A stretch of DNA of 64,000 nt. It comes from Streptomyces sp. SID12488. GTDB lineage: Bacteria; Actinomycetota; Actinomycetes; Streptomycetales; Streptomycetaceae. Made by a program: the position numbers and the translations under genes. This document shows positions 33,376-43,476 of this stretch, in pieces (positions within the stretch are counted from its first letter, which is position 1; each line of letters starts with the position of its first letter). The notes beneath the pieces were generated by a model. The model had not been told where the DNA came from, searched no databases, and was given only the letters and a program-made list of their open reading frames with translations. Location: the NCBI RefSeq assembly GCF_010548275.1, contig NZ_JAAGLT010000021.1, positions 1-64,000 on the forward strand, written 5' to 3'.

Positions 33376-36300
33376 TCAGCCGAGGGCCCGGTTCAGGTGG
33401 TCGGCGATAACCTGGGCGTGCGGCGGGTCGAGCAGTGACAGGTGGTGTCCCGGGACGCGGACGATCTTCAGGTCCGGGCAGAGTTCGTCCCAACCGAGGG
33501 CGTCGTCCTCACGCTCGTACGCCGGATCGCGCACCGTGTGCGGCGCGGGCTCGGTGGCGCGGTAGAGGATCACCCGGCCGTCGTACGAACGGGGGGTGTG
33601 CGTCTCGCCGGTCCGCAGGTCCAGGTACGAGGTGCGCTGGTGTTCCAGCGCGGCGGGCGGGATGTCGGCGACCGCGCTCAGGGCTTCCAGCACCAGGTCG
33701 ATACGGCCCCGGTCGTCGAGCCGCGCGAGCTGCGGGTAGGGCAGGTCCAGCCGCGCGCCGTAGGTGCGGGCCACGTACGCGGTGAATCCCTCGAAGTGCT
33801 CGCGGGCCACGTCCCACGCGGTCTGTCCGGGCGGGCGCAGCGGACGTACCGAGTCGATGATCACCACCGCGTCGGGGGGTGCGAACTCGGCGGCGAGCAG
33901 CCGGGCGGCCTCCTGCGCCACGAACCCGCCGTACGACCATCCGCCGATCCGGTAGCGGCCATCGGGCCACGCCTTGCGGATCGCCTCGGCGCACAGTCGC
34001 GCCCTCGCGGCGACCGTGTCCACCTCCTCGACCCTGTCCACCCCGTACACCGGCAGCCCGGGTGCCAGCAGCCCGGCGAGCGGACGGTAGACGTCCGGGG
34101 TGCCGCCCGCGGCATGAACCAGTATCAACGGCGGTCGGTCGCCCTCCGGCCTCAGGACGCGCAGCGGGTACGGCATGGGCCGGGCCGCGGGGCGACGGGC
34201 GACCGGAGTGCGTGGCAGGCGTTCCCGCGGTTCGTCGCGCGGGGAGAGGGCGATCACGTCGGCGGCGGCCTGCACGGTGCCGGCCAGCAACAGGTCGCTC
34301 AGCGAGAGCGAGACTCCGAACTCGCGCACCGCGGCCTCGCGCAGGCGGACGGCCATGAGCGAGTCGAGGCCGAGGTCGGTGAGCGGGGTCTCGGGGGTGA
34401 TCTGCTCCGGGAAGTGGCCGGTGATGGCGGCGATCTGGCGGACGAGCCGTTCGGTGACCGACCCGGGACCGGTCCCCGGCTCCGGCGGCGCTGGGGAATC
34501 GGCCTCCGGAAGTGTGCGCTCGTGCTGTGGGACGTCGGCCGACAGGCTGCCGTTTCCGTGCGTCCACCAGTGGCGGGTGTGGCGCCAGGACGGGAGCGGA
34601 ACGTCGACGACCTCGCCGTGCGGGTGGAGGAGACGGGCCGGGAAAGGGTGGCCCGCGGCGTTCAGGGCGGCCAGCTGACTGCGGAAGGTGAGGGCGGGGT
34701 CGTTGCCTCTGCGCAGGGTGGGCAGGTGGAGAGCGCCGGGCAGGTTCTCGGCGAGGGGGTGCAGGAGCACGGGGTGCGGGGAGATCTCGATGAAGGTGTT
34801 GTGCCCGTCGGCCGCGGCGGCGGCCAGCGCACCGGCGAGCCGGACCGGGCGGCGCAGATTCTCCGCCCAGTACGCGGCGTCGAAGGTACCGGGACGGGTG
34901 GGGTCGTCGTGGACGGTGGAGTAGACGCGGACGGCACCGTCGGTGCGGCCCTGGATTCCGCCCAGATGGGCCGTCAGTTCGGGCAGCAGCGGCTCGACCT
35001 GGGGTGAGTGCCCGGCGCCCTGGACGGGCATGGTGCGGGCCGGGCGGCCCTGTGCCTCGAGGTGGTCGACCAGCCGCGAGACAGCCTGTGCCTCACCGGT
35101 GACGATCTTCTGCCGGGGCGAGGAGTGCACGGCGAGGTGTACACCGGGGAACTTCCGCTCCAGGTCACCGAGTTCGTCGTCGGCCAGGTCCACGACCGCC
35201 ATCGCCCCGCCGCGCAACGTGGCGAGCAGCCGGGACCGTACGGCGATGACACGGGCGCCGTCGGCGGGGTCGAGTGCCCCGGCGACGACGGCCGCCGCGA
35301 CCTCGCCCATGGAGTGCCCGATGACGGCGACGGGCTGAACGCCGTAGGAGCGCCAGAGTTCGGCCAGCGCCAGTTGGGTGCCGTAGAGGAGGGGTTGGGC
35401 GGTCTCGACCTGTCGCAGGTCGTCGTCCGTGCAGTCGGCGAGCAGTTCGTGCAGGGAGATGCCGCACCCGGCCGCGAGCACCGGCTCCAGCTTCTCCACG
35501 GCGGCGGCGAACGCGGGCTCGCAGCCGAGGAGTTGTCGGCCCATGGCGGCCCACTGGGTGCCGTAGCCGGAGAAGACCCACACCGGGCCGGGTCCGAGCC
35601 GGTCCCGGTCGCCGGTGCTGACGTATGGATGGGGGCGGCTTGCGGCCAGCGCGCGCAGGGCGTCGGTCAGTGCGTCGCGGTCGGGGGCGACGACGGCCGC
35701 GCGGGCGGCGCCGCGGCCGGCGCGCCCGGCGAGGGTGCGTGCGACGTCCTGGAGCCGGGCGGCGCTCCCGTCGGGCGTGCCGAGCCAGTCGGCGAGCCGT
35801 CCGGCGGTGTGCCGGACCCGGGCCGGATCGGCGTCGCTGAGCTGCACCAGGGTCGCGGTGCCGGGGGTGAGGAGGGCTCGCACGGCGGCGGGCCGGCCGG
35901 GCTGCCACTCCTCGAGTACGGCGTGCGCGTTGGTGCCGCCGAAGCCGAAGGCGGAGACTCCGGCGGTCGCGGTGCCGCTGTAGCGGGGCCAGGGTTCGGG
36001 TTCGGTGACGAGCCTCAGAGGTTGGTTGTCCAGAGCCGGCCGGTCGCCGTGCAACGAGCCGGGGATGACGCCGTGGTGGAGTGCGAGAATGGCCTTGACC
36101 AGCCCTGCCACCCCCGCGGCTGCCTCCAGGTGGCCCAGGTTGCTCTTGACCGAGCCGAGCAGCAGCGGCTGGTCGGGGTGGCGTCCGCGGCCCAGGACGG
36201 CGGCCAGTGCGCCCGCCTCGATGGGATCGCCGAGCGGGGTGCCGGTGCCGTGCGCCTCCACGTAGTCCACGGTCGACGGATCGACGTCGGCGCGCGCGTA

Positions 36301-37467
36301 GGCCGTCTCCAGGAGGGCGCGCTGGGCCGCCGGGTTGGGTGCGGTGAGGCCGTTGGAGCGGCCGTCGGAGTTGACGGCGGTGGCCGTGATGACGGCGAGG
36401 ACCCGGTCGCCGTCGCGCAGCGCGTCGCTGAACCGCTTGAGGACCACCACGGCACAGCCCTCGGCACGGACGATGCCGTCGGCGGTGACGGAGAACGGCT
36501 TGCACCGGCCGTCGGGCGAGAGGGCACCGGCACGGCCGAACGCGACGGTGACGACCGGGGTGAGCAGCACGTTGGCCCCGGCGGCGAGCGCCGTGTCGCA
36601 GTCGCCGCCGCGCAGCGCGACGCAGGCCTGGTGGACGGCGACGAGGGAGGAGGAGCAGGCAGTGTCGACGGCGACGCTCGGGCCACGCAGATCGTAGACG
36701 TAGCTGAGCCTGCCCGCCGAGATCGAGGTGGCGCCCCCGGTGGTCGCCCAGGCGTCGAGGGCTGCCGGGTCGGCGGCGGTGAGTCGGCTGTAGTCGGGGG
36801 CGGAGACGCCCACGAAGACCCCGGTGTTGGTGCCGGCCAGGGAGGCGGCGGGTATGGCGGCGTGGTCGAGGGCCTCCTGGGTGACCTCCAGCAGCATGCG
36901 CTGCTGCGGATCCATCGAGTCAGCCTCGCGCGGGGAGATGCCGAAGAAGGCGGAGTCGAATCCGGTGAGGGTGGCGTCGTCGAGGTATCCGCCCCAGGGG
37001 CTGGCGTCCGGCGGCTCCTGGGTGACGAAGTCCCGCCGGCGCTCCTCGGACACCCGGTCGACGGCGTCGCCGCTTTCGACGAGCAGCCGCCAGTAGTCGT
37101 CGGGGCCCTGCACCCCGCCGGGGAGGCGGCAGCCGACGCCGACCACGGCGACCGGTTCCTCTTCGGTGTCGGCCCGGGGGGCGTGCCCGACGGCCGGGCC
37201 GCGAGCCTGGCCGGGGGCCGGACCACCGCTGAGCAGGGCGACCAGTCCATTGACGGTGGACGTCTCCCACAGCAGCGTCGCCGGCAGTTCCCTGCCAAGC
37301 GCGTCGGCCAGCTCTCCGGCGATGGCGACCGCGTCCCGGGAGGACAGCCCGAGCTCCGCCAGCGGCCGGTCTCCCGCGATGTCCCCACCGGGCACCCCGG
37401 ACCAGTGGGCGACCCGTTCGACGACCAGCCGCCGCAGGCCGACGGAGTCGGTAGGGGACCCGCTCAT
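33376..37467 (-). CDS. Pks13-like polyketide synthase (ACP-KS-AT-ACP-TE)
   Basis: 1363 residues. Domains in order: N-terminal ACP (1-80) with ELGLSSRDAVAIA (Ser43); KS (104-525) with VDTACSSSL (Cys271), EAHGTGT (His406) and SNLGH (His446); AT (628-905) with GHSMGE (Ser719), Arg744 for a carboxylated extender and GAGHSPQVEPLL; C-terminal ACP (1005-1075) with GLDSLMAVR (Ser1036); TE (1112-1363) with GWSYGG (Ser1178), Asp1205, EHQRTSYLD and His1341. An N-terminal ACP of this wording, no reductive domains and this thioesterase match mycobacterial Pks13, which condenses two fatty acyl chains. The start overlaps the FAAL stop (ATGA). Confidence 0.93.
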   Translation of the reverse strand: MSGSPTDSVGLRRLVVERVAHWSGVPGGDIAGDRPLAELGLSSRDAVAIAGELADALGRELPATLLWETSTVNGLVALLSGGPAPGQARGPAVGHAPRADTEEEPVAVVGVGCRLPGGVQGPDDYWRLLVESGDAVDRVSEERRRDFVTQEPPDASPWGGYLDDATLTGFDSAFFGISPREADSMDPQQRMLLEVTQEALDHAAIPAASLAGTNTGVFVGVSAPDYSRLTAADPAALDAWATTGGATSISAGRLSYVYDLRGPSVAVDTACSSSLVAVHQACVALRGGDCDTALAAGANVLLTPVVTVAFGRAGALSPDGRCKPFSVTADGIVRAEGCAVVVLKRFSDALRDGDRVLAVITATAVNSDGRSNGLTAPNPAAQRALLETAYARADVDPSTVDYVEAHGTGTPLGDPIEAGALAAVLGRGRHPDQPLLLGSVKSNLGHLEAAAGVAGLVKAILALHHGVIPGSLHGDRPALDNQPLRLVTEPEPWPRYSGTATAGVSAFGFGGTNAHAVLEEWQPGRPAAVRALLTPGTATLVQLSDADPARVRHTAGRLADWLGTPDGSAARLQDVARTLAGRAGRGAARAAVVAPDRDALTDALRALAASRPHPYVSTGDRDRLGPGPVWVFSGYGTQWAAMGRQLLGCEPAFAAAVEKLEPVLAAGCGISLHELLADCTDDDLRQVETAQPLLYGTQLALAELWRSYGVQPVAVIGHSMGEVAAAVVAGALDPADGARVIAVRSRLLATLRGGAMAVVDLADDELGDLERKFPGVHLAVHSSPRQKIVTGEAQAVSRLVDHLEAQGRPARTMPVQGAGHSPQVEPLLPELTAHLGGIQGRTDGAVRVYSTVHDDPTRPGTFDAAYWAENLRRPVRLAGALAAAAADGHNTFIEISPHPVLLHPLAENLPGALHLPTLRRGNDPALTFRSQLAALNAAGHPFPARLLHPHGEVVDVPLPSWRHTRHWWTHGNGSLSADVPQHERTLPEADSPAPPEPGTGPGSVTERLVRQIAAITGHFPEQITPETPLTDLGLDSLMAVRLREAAVREFGVSLSLSDLLLAGTVQAAADVIALSPRDEPRERLPRTPVARRPAARPMPYPLRVLRPEGDRPPLILVHAAGGTPDVYRPLAGLLAPGLPVYGVDRVEEVDTVAARARLCAEAIRKAWPDGRYRIGGWSYGGFVAQEAARLLAAEFAPPDAVVIIDSVRPLRPPGQTAWDVAREHFEGFTAYVARTYGARLDLPYPQLARLDDRGRIDLVLEALSAVADIPPAALEHQRTSYLDLRTGETHTPRSYDGRVILYRATEPAPHTVRDPAYEREDDALGWDELCPDLKIVRVPGHHLSLLDPPHAQVIADHLNRALG

Positions 37468-39278
37468 GCCAGGCCCCGCTCGAAGCTGTAGGAGAAGCCG
37501 TCGAGATAGCGCGAGCGGGTCAGCGTACGGGAGACCTTGCCGCTGGAGGTGCGGGGCACGGCCCCGGGTGGGACGAGCAGTACGTCGGTCAGTCGCAGGC
37601 CGTGCCGGGCGGAGACGGCGGCGCGTACGGCGGCGGCGACCTCCTTGTGGTCGCGGGCCTGCGGGGACAGGCCTCGGGCGTACTCGGCGACGACCACCGC
37701 GCGCTCCGCGGCGATGGTGGCCCCGGCCGCCGCGCCGCCACCGGGGGCGTGATCGGCGGGGACGGCGAAGGCGGCGAGACGGTCCGGACGTATCGCCCGG
37801 TGGGCGGCCTGCGCGGTGGCCTCGACGTCCTGCGGGTAGTGGTTGCGGCCGTCCACGATGATCAGGTCCTTCAGACGGCCGGTGACCAGGAGCTGCCCGT
37901 CGAGCATCGTCCCGAGATCGCCGGTGCGCAGCCAGTGACCGGGCAGGCGCCCCAGCCGGGCATGGAAGGTCTCACGGGTCTGCGGCTCACTGCCCGCGTA
38001 GCCACGCCCGACGTTGGGTCCCTGGACCCAGATCTCGCCCACCTCCCCTGCCGGCAGGGGGATCGCGGTGGCCGGGTCGACGATGTGCACCGACTGCCCG
38101 ACGGATTCACCGCAGGCGGCGAGCAGAACCGCGGCGGGGTCGTCGGGAGCGACCAGGAGAGCCTTGCCCGCCGCCAGCGCCTCCCGGTCCAGGGCGTACC
38201 GGCTCAGCGGCTGTCCGGGCCGGTGGGCGCTGACGAAGACGGTGGCCTCGGCGAGCCCGTACGACGGGCAGTGGACGTCGACCGGAAGGCCCTGCTCGGC
38301 GAAGGCCGCGTGGAAACGGTCGACGGTTTGGGGCCGTACGGGTTCGCTGCCGTTGACGAGCACGGCGACCCGGTCCAGCCGCAGGCCGGCCTTGTCCTCG
38401 TCGGTGACGACGGCCGCGCAGTAGTCGTACGCGAAGTTCGGCGCCGCGGTGAGAGTGCCCGGGTGGTCGGAGAGCAGGCGCAGCCAGCGGGCGGGCCGCT
38501 GCAGGAAGGCGACGGGGTCCATGAGGACGGACAGCAGCCCGCCCACGACGGGAGCGGCGACGCTGAGCACCAGACCCATGTCGTGGTAGAGCGGCAGCCA
38601 GCCGACCGTGGTGGCGAGGGGGGTGCCGACGCCGTATGCGGTGAGCGCCTGGCGGGCGTTGGCCACGACGTTCGCGTGCGAGATCTCGACGCCGGTGGGA
38701 AAGCGGGTCGATCCGGACGTGTACTGGAGGTAGGCGATCGTCCGTTCGTCCGGAGCGGGTGGCAGCGGGCCGCCCGCCCGGTCGTCGGGGACGAGGTCGG
38801 TGACGACCAGGCTGGGCCGCAGGTCGTGGGCGTCGAGGAAGGCGCGTACGGAGTCGGCCGCGCCGCTGGTGGTGAGTACGGCGGAGGGCCGCGCGTCGGC
38901 CAGGACTCCGGCCAGACGGTCGGCATGTCCGGGCAGGTCGGGGGTGAACAGGGGGACGGCGACGATGCCGGCCCTGAGCGCGGCGAGGAAGCCGATGACG
39001 TAGTCGGTGCCCTGGGGTGTGAGCAGCGCGACGCGTTCGCCGGGCGCCACGGTCTCGGCCAGCCGGGCGGCGACCGCGCGGGTCCGGATGTCGAGGCGGT
39101 GCCAGGTGAGCGTACGGAGGCTGCCGGACAGGCCGGGAGAGGTGTGGTCGGCGAAGGTGAACGCGCGGCGGCCGGGGGTGTGGTGGGCCCAGTGCGCGAG
39201 ATGGGCGGGCAGGGTGGCCAGGTGTTCCGGTGCTGCGGAGGATCTGCCAGGGGCGTGCGGCAGGGCGTGCGCGGGCAT
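37464..39278 (-). CDS. FadD32-like fatty acyl-AMP ligase
   Basis: 604 residues from ATG at 39278, with gaggag 7 bases upstream; the open frame begins 15 codons earlier without support. Adenylation motifs: YLQYTSGSTRFPTGV (residues 184-197), WLPLYHDMGL, SYGLAEATVFVS, WLRTGDLG, GRLKDLIIVDGRNHYPQDVE and PRTSSGKVSR. The NHYPQD wording and the overall length are those of acyl-AMP ligases such as FadD32, which load fatty acids onto an ACP rather than CoA. Its natural acceptor is the N-terminal ACP of the Pks13-like enzyme encoded next, with which it overlaps by 4 bases. Confidence 0.93.
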   Translation of the reverse strand: MPAHALPHAPGRSSAAPEHLATLPAHLAHWAHHTPGRRAFTFADHTSPGLSGSLRTLTWHRLDIRTRAVAARLAETVAPGERVALLTPQGTDYVIGFLAALRAGIVAVPLFTPDLPGHADRLAGVLADARPSAVLTTSGAADSVRAFLDAHDLRPSLVVTDLVPDDRAGGPLPPAPDERTIAYLQYTSGSTRFPTGVEISHANVVANARQALTAYGVGTPLATTVGWLPLYHDMGLVLSVAAPVVGGLLSVLMDPVAFLQRPARWLRLLSDHPGTLTAAPNFAYDYCAAVVTDEDKAGLRLDRVAVLVNGSEPVRPQTVDRFHAAFAEQGLPVDVHCPSYGLAEATVFVSAHRPGQPLSRYALDREALAAGKALLVAPDDPAAVLLAACGESVGQSVHIVDPATAIPLPAGEVGEIWVQGPNVGRGYAGSEPQTRETFHARLGRLPGHWLRTGDLGTMLDGQLLVTGRLKDLIIVDGRNHYPQDVEATAQAAHRAIRPDRLAAFAVPADHAPGGGAAAGATIAAERAVVVAEYARGLSPQARDHKEVAAAVRAAVSARHGLRLTDVLLVPPGAVPRTSSGKVSRTLTRSRYLDGFSYSFERGLA

Positions 39279-39364
39279 GGGGGAGCTCCTCACGTCACTG
39301 GTCGTGTCCCCGTCCGGGGGCATGTGGTTACGGCTGGCTGTGGCTGGCTACGGCTGCGCCGCAC

Positions 39365-40972
39365 TCACAGCGGGATGTTGCCGTGCCGCCGGTCGGGGAC
39401 GGCGGCACGTTTGCCGCGCAGTGTGCGCAGCGCCCGGGTGAGGTGTGCCCGGGTGGTGCTGGGCGCGATGACCGCGTCGATGTAGCCGCGGGCGGCGGCC
39501 GCGTAGGGGGTGGCCCAGGCCGTGTCGTACTCCTCCACGAGCTTCGCCCTCAGCTTCGCCGCGGTCTCCTCGCCGTCGGCCGCCGCCGCCGCGAGTTCAC
39601 GGCGGTGCAGCACGCTGACCGCGCCCTCGGCGCCCATCACGGCGATCCTGGCGCTGGGCCAGGCGAGGTTGACGTCGGCTCCGAGGTGCTTGGAGCCCAT
39701 GACGGCGTATCCCCCGCCGTAGGCCTTGCGGACCACGACGGTGACCCTGGGCACGGTGGCCTCGGCGTAGGCGTACAGCAGTTTGGCGCCGCGCCGGATG
39801 ATCCCGGCCTGTTCCTGGTGGGTGCCGGAGAGATAGCCGGGGACGTCGGCGAAGGTCAGCAGCGGGATGCCGAACGCGTCGCAGAAGCGGACGAAGCGCG
39901 CGGCCTTCTCGGAGGCGTCGATGTCGAGCACACCGGCGCTGTGCAGCGGCTGGTTGGCGACGACACCGACGGAGCGGCCCTCGACGCGGGCCAGGGCGCA
40001 GAGGATGTTGGGCGCGAACAGCTCGTGCACCTCGAGCAGTTCACCGTCGTCGACGACCGTCCGTAGGATCTCGCGCATGTCGTACGCGGCCTCGGGCCGG
40101 TCGGGGACGATGCCGTCCAGGCGCAGGTCGCCGGGAGTGGCGTCGAGGGCCCGTGGTTCGAAGGCATACTCGGGCGGGCTTTCGCGGTTGTTCGCCGGGA
40201 GGTAGGAGAGCAGAACCCGGACGAGGTCGAGGGCGTCGTCCTCGTCCTCGGCGAGGAAATGGGCGTTGCCGTTCCCGGAGTTGCTGGCGCGGGCGCCGCC
40301 GAGTTCCTCGGCCGTCGTACGTTCCCCGGTCACGGCCTCGATGACGTCCGGGCCGGTGACGAACATGTGCGAGGTGCCGTCGACCATGACGGTGAAGTCG
40401 GTGATGGCCGGCGAATAGGCGGCACCGCCCGCGCACGCCCCCATGATCACGGAGATCTGCGGAATGACGCCCGACGCCTGGACATTACGGCGGGCCAGTT
40501 CGGCGTAGAGGGCGAGGGAGGCCACACCCTCCTGGATACGGGCGCCACCGGAGTCGTTCAGGCCGATGATCGGGCACCCCGTGCTCAGGGCCAGATCCAT
40601 CGTCCTGACGACCTTCTCCCCGAACGCCTCACCCATGCTGCCGCCGTGGACGGTGGCGTCCTGCGCGAAGACGCACACCTGCCGTCCGCCGACAGTGCCG
40701 GAGCCGGTGACCACGCCGTCGCCGTACGCCTCGGTGCCCGTGCCGGTGCGGGCGCACACCAGGGCGCCGGTCTCCACGAAGGACCCCTCGTCCAGTAACC
40801 GGGCGACGCGTTCGCGGGCGGTGAGCCGGCCACGGGCGGCCTGCCGGGCGACGGCTGCCTCGGAGCCGCCGGCCAGGGCCCGCTGGTGCCGGGCGGTGAG
40901 GTCCGCGAGTCGTTCCGCCGTGGTACGCGCAGTGGGCACGGACGATCCCAGGGTTTCCGCAATCGAGGTCAC
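39365..40972 (-). CDS. acyl-CoA carboxylase beta subunit (PccB/AccD5 type)
   Basis: 535 residues. I chose GTG at 40972 because ggagg lies 5 bases upstream; GTG at 40978 overlaps that site. Carboxyltransferase elements include GLNDSGGARIQEGVASLALY, IMGACAGGAAYSPAITDF, FADVPGYLSGTHQEQAGIIR and VVVRKAYGGGYAVMGSKHLG, and the protein ends RRHGNIPL like PccB. It transfers carboxyl from biotin to a medium- or long-chain acyl-CoA. As first gene of the operon it probably supplies the carboxylated extender for the Pks13-like AT, the role of AccD4 in mycobacteria. The biotinylated alpha subunit must be encoded elsewhere. Confidence 0.92.
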   Translation of the reverse strand: MTSIAETLGSSVPTARTTAERLADLTARHQRALAGGSEAAVARQAARGRLTARERVARLLDEGSFVETGALVCARTGTGTEAYGDGVVTGSGTVGGRQVCVFAQDATVHGGSMGEAFGEKVVRTMDLALSTGCPIIGLNDSGGARIQEGVASLALYAELARRNVQASGVIPQISVIMGACAGGAAYSPAITDFTVMVDGTSHMFVTGPDVIEAVTGERTTAEELGGARASNSGNGNAHFLAEDEDDALDLVRVLLSYLPANNRESPPEYAFEPRALDATPGDLRLDGIVPDRPEAAYDMREILRTVVDDGELLEVHELFAPNILCALARVEGRSVGVVANQPLHSAGVLDIDASEKAARFVRFCDAFGIPLLTFADVPGYLSGTHQEQAGIIRRGAKLLYAYAEATVPRVTVVVRKAYGGGYAVMGSKHLGADVNLAWPSARIAVMGAEGAVSVLHRRELAAAAADGEETAAKLRAKLVEEYDTAWATPYAAAARGYIDAVIAPSTTRAHLTRALRTLRGKRAAVPDRRHGNIPL

Positions 40973-41271
40973 AGCCACCTCCGTCGGGGGTTGTGAGCAT
41001 GGCAGCTCAGAGGGGTGTGGTCCGCTTTTCCGCTGCCAATGTGAAGTTGTTGAGTGACCTGGGGCCCGCGTTCATAGACGGACTACAAGCGGACGGCGAC
41101 TGTCAGGTGCCTGCCCTGGACCAAAGGACTCCCAAATCTTCGCGTGGAGGCCCGGCCTGTCGGCGCCGGCGCTTGGGCCCGGGGTGTGCCGGAGCCCGCT
41201 CGCCGTGCGCGAAGGGCCGAGTGGACAGAGCCTTGAGTCGGAAGCACCCGGCCCGGTGAGGAGGTGGCCCG

Positions 41272-43422
41272 ATGGCCGATGGACGGGCCTCCGCGCGCGG
41301 ACGGCCGGGGGGAGACGCCCGCTCGGCCTCGTTCGGGAAGCCGCTGCTGTCGCTGGCGCTCGCGGGGATGATGGAGGACGTCCGGGCCCTCGCGGGCGGG
41401 GTGTATCTGCTGGCCCCGGGCGGGTCGGTGCTGGAGATGGCCGTCATGGCGGGGCTGCCCCGGGCGTTCGCGGCGCCCTGGGAGCGGGTCGGGATCGGCG
41501 CACCGGTCCCCGTCGCCGAGGCGGCGCGCGAGCGGCGGTTCATCTGGGTGGGCGGCGAGGAGGACATGGCCCGGCGGTACCCGCGGGTCGCCGTGGTGCT
41601 GCCCTACCCCTTCACCCTGGCCGCCGTGCCGGTGGCGACCGCCTCCACGGTGTACGGGGCGGTCTTCGTGACCTGGCCCGGTTCGCATTCGCCGGAGCTG
41701 TCGGACCGGGAGCGCCGGCAGCTCGGCACGGCCTGCGACCGGCTGGCGCTGCGTCTGGAGCGCGCCGCAGCAGAGCACCGTACGCTGCGGCCCGAGGCGG
41801 ATCTGCTGGCCATCTCGCCCGAGGCACCCACGGCCGACCCCCTCGGCACGGTCGAGGCGGCACGGATGGTGGCGCGGCTGCCGTACGGGCTGTGCTCGCT
41901 CGACCTGCACGGGCGGGTCGGTTTCGTCAACGCGGCTGCCGCGGACCTGCTGGGTGTCCCAGCGGGCGCTCTGCTGGGCACCCAGCTGTGGGTTTCGGTG
42001 CCCTGGCTCGACGATCCGGTGTACGAGGACCGCTACCGCGCCGCGCTGTTCAGCCTGCACGTCACCTCGTTCGTGGCGCTGCGCCCGCCCGGCGACTGGC
42101 TGTCGTTCCGGTTGTATCCGAGCGCGACCGGGCTGAGCGTCCGCATCACCCGGGCGCGGGCGGTGGCCGAGCTGGAACGGGCTGGGCGCAGGCCCGGCGG
42201 GCCGTCCAGCCTGGTCACGATCTCGCAGGTGCTGTCCCTTGCGGGGGCGCTCACCGAGGCGGCGAGCGTCCAGGACGTCATCCAGCTGGCCGCGGACGAG
42301 ATCATGCCGGCGGCTGGTTGTCAGACGCTCGTACTGCTGGGCTCGCAGAGCGGGCGGATGCGCGTGGTGGGGCATCGCGGGTACACCGACCCAGAGCTCG
42401 TGGAGCGGTTCGACGGGTTGCCTCGGACCGCGCAGACCCCGGGAAATCAGGTCCTCAGCACCGGTGTGCCCGCTTTCTTCGAGTCCCGGGGGGAGCTGGA
42501 GCGGGCGTATCCGGCGGTGCGGGAGATGTCCGGTCCGACGGCGGCCTGGGCGTTTCTCCCGCTGATCGCGTCCGGACGTCCGGTGGGCACCTGTGTGCTG
42601 GGCTACGCCGAACAGCACACGTTCCCCGCCGACGAGCGCGCCGTCCTGACCAGCCTCGGCGGTCTGATCGCCCAGGCTCTGGAGCGGGCCATGCTGTACG
42701 ACGCCAAGCACCGGGTCGCGCACGGCCTCCAGGCCGCGCTGCTGCCGAGTTCCCTGCCGTCGCTGCCCGGCTTCGAGGCCGCCGCGCGCTATCTGCCCGC
42801 CACCCAGGGCATGGACATCGGCGGCGACTTCTACGACCTGGTGTGGTCGCACGGGCGGGCCTCGGCGGTGATCGGAGACGTCCAGGGGCACAACGTGACG
42901 GCGGCCGGCCTGATGGGCCAGATCCGTACGGCCGTACGGGCGTACACGACCGTCGGTCAGGCGCCGGAGGAGGTCATGAGCAGCACCAACCGGCTGCTGA
43001 TCGACCTCGGGACCGAGCTGTTCGCGAGCTGTCTGTATCTGCGGCTCGATCCGGTCACCGGCCGGGCGGTGATGGCCCGTGCGGGGCATCCGCAGCCGCT
43101 GCTGAGACATCCGGACGGACAGGTGCGGGTGCTCGACCTGGCCGGGGGTCCCCTGCTGGGGATCGACGCCTCGGCCAGCTACCCGACGACCGAGGTCGAG
43201 CTGCTGCCGGGCTGCGTTCTCGCCCTGTACACCGACGGGCTGATCGAGTCCCCGGGCGTCGACATCGACGAGACGCTGGCCGCCCTCGGCCGACGGCTCG
43301 CGGCGATCGGGGACCAGCCGCTGGACGAACTGGCCGACGGGCTGGTCGAGTTCGGCGCGGGGGTGACGGAGCGGGTGGACGACATCGCGCTGCTTCTGCT
43401 GAGGGCGCGGACGGAGAACTGA
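41272..43422 (+). CDS. GAF/PAS/SpoIIE-type PP2C phosphatase
   Basis: 716 residues from ATG at 41272 (gaggagg upstream). Order: GAF (about 25-165), PAS (195-295; LPYGLCSLDLHGRVGFVNAA), GAF (325-475), and a C-terminal SpoIIE/PP2C phosphatase (490-715) with MDIGGDFYDLV, AVIGDVQGHNVTAAGLMGQI, LALYTDGLIESP and RVDDIALLLLR supplying the metal-binding Asp residues. It lacks the HATPase of the related protein at 18453-20894. It probably dephosphorylates an anti-sigma antagonist in response to a cytosolic signal. It is divergent from the accD operon and ends in a clear terminator. Confidence 0.9.
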   Translation: MADGRASARGRPGGDARSASFGKPLLSLALAGMMEDVRALAGGVYLLAPGGSVLEMAVMAGLPRAFAAPWERVGIGAPVPVAEAARERRFIWVGGEEDMARRYPRVAVVLPYPFTLAAVPVATASTVYGAVFVTWPGSHSPELSDRERRQLGTACDRLALRLERAAAEHRTLRPEADLLAISPEAPTADPLGTVEAARMVARLPYGLCSLDLHGRVGFVNAAAADLLGVPAGALLGTQLWVSVPWLDDPVYEDRYRAALFSLHVTSFVALRPPGDWLSFRLYPSATGLSVRITRARAVAELERAGRRPGGPSSLVTISQVLSLAGALTEAASVQDVIQLAADEIMPAAGCQTLVLLGSQSGRMRVVGHRGYTDPELVERFDGLPRTAQTPGNQVLSTGVPAFFESRGELERAYPAVREMSGPTAAWAFLPLIASGRPVGTCVLGYAEQHTFPADERAVLTSLGGLIAQALERAMLYDAKHRVAHGLQAALLPSSLPSLPGFEAAARYLPATQGMDIGGDFYDLVWSHGRASAVIGDVQGHNVTAAGLMGQIRTAVRAYTTVGQAPEEVMSSTNRLLIDLGTELFASCLYLRLDPVTGRAVMARAGHPQPLLRHPDGQVRVLDLAGGPLLGIDASASYPTTEVELLPGCVLALYTDGLIESPGVDIDETLAALGRRLAAIGDQPLDELADGLVEFGAGVTERVDDIALLLLRARTEN

Positions 43423-43476
43423 CGGACGCTCCACGGGACTCCGACCTGTTGGGCCGGACAGCCCCGCGCACGCGGA

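Noticed and set aside
33376..40972. Presence of real mycolic acid synthesis
   Set aside because: The window shows the condensation-type genes only; Streptomyces is not known to make mycolates and no meromycolate FAS-II genes are visible. I claim similarity of machinery, not of product.
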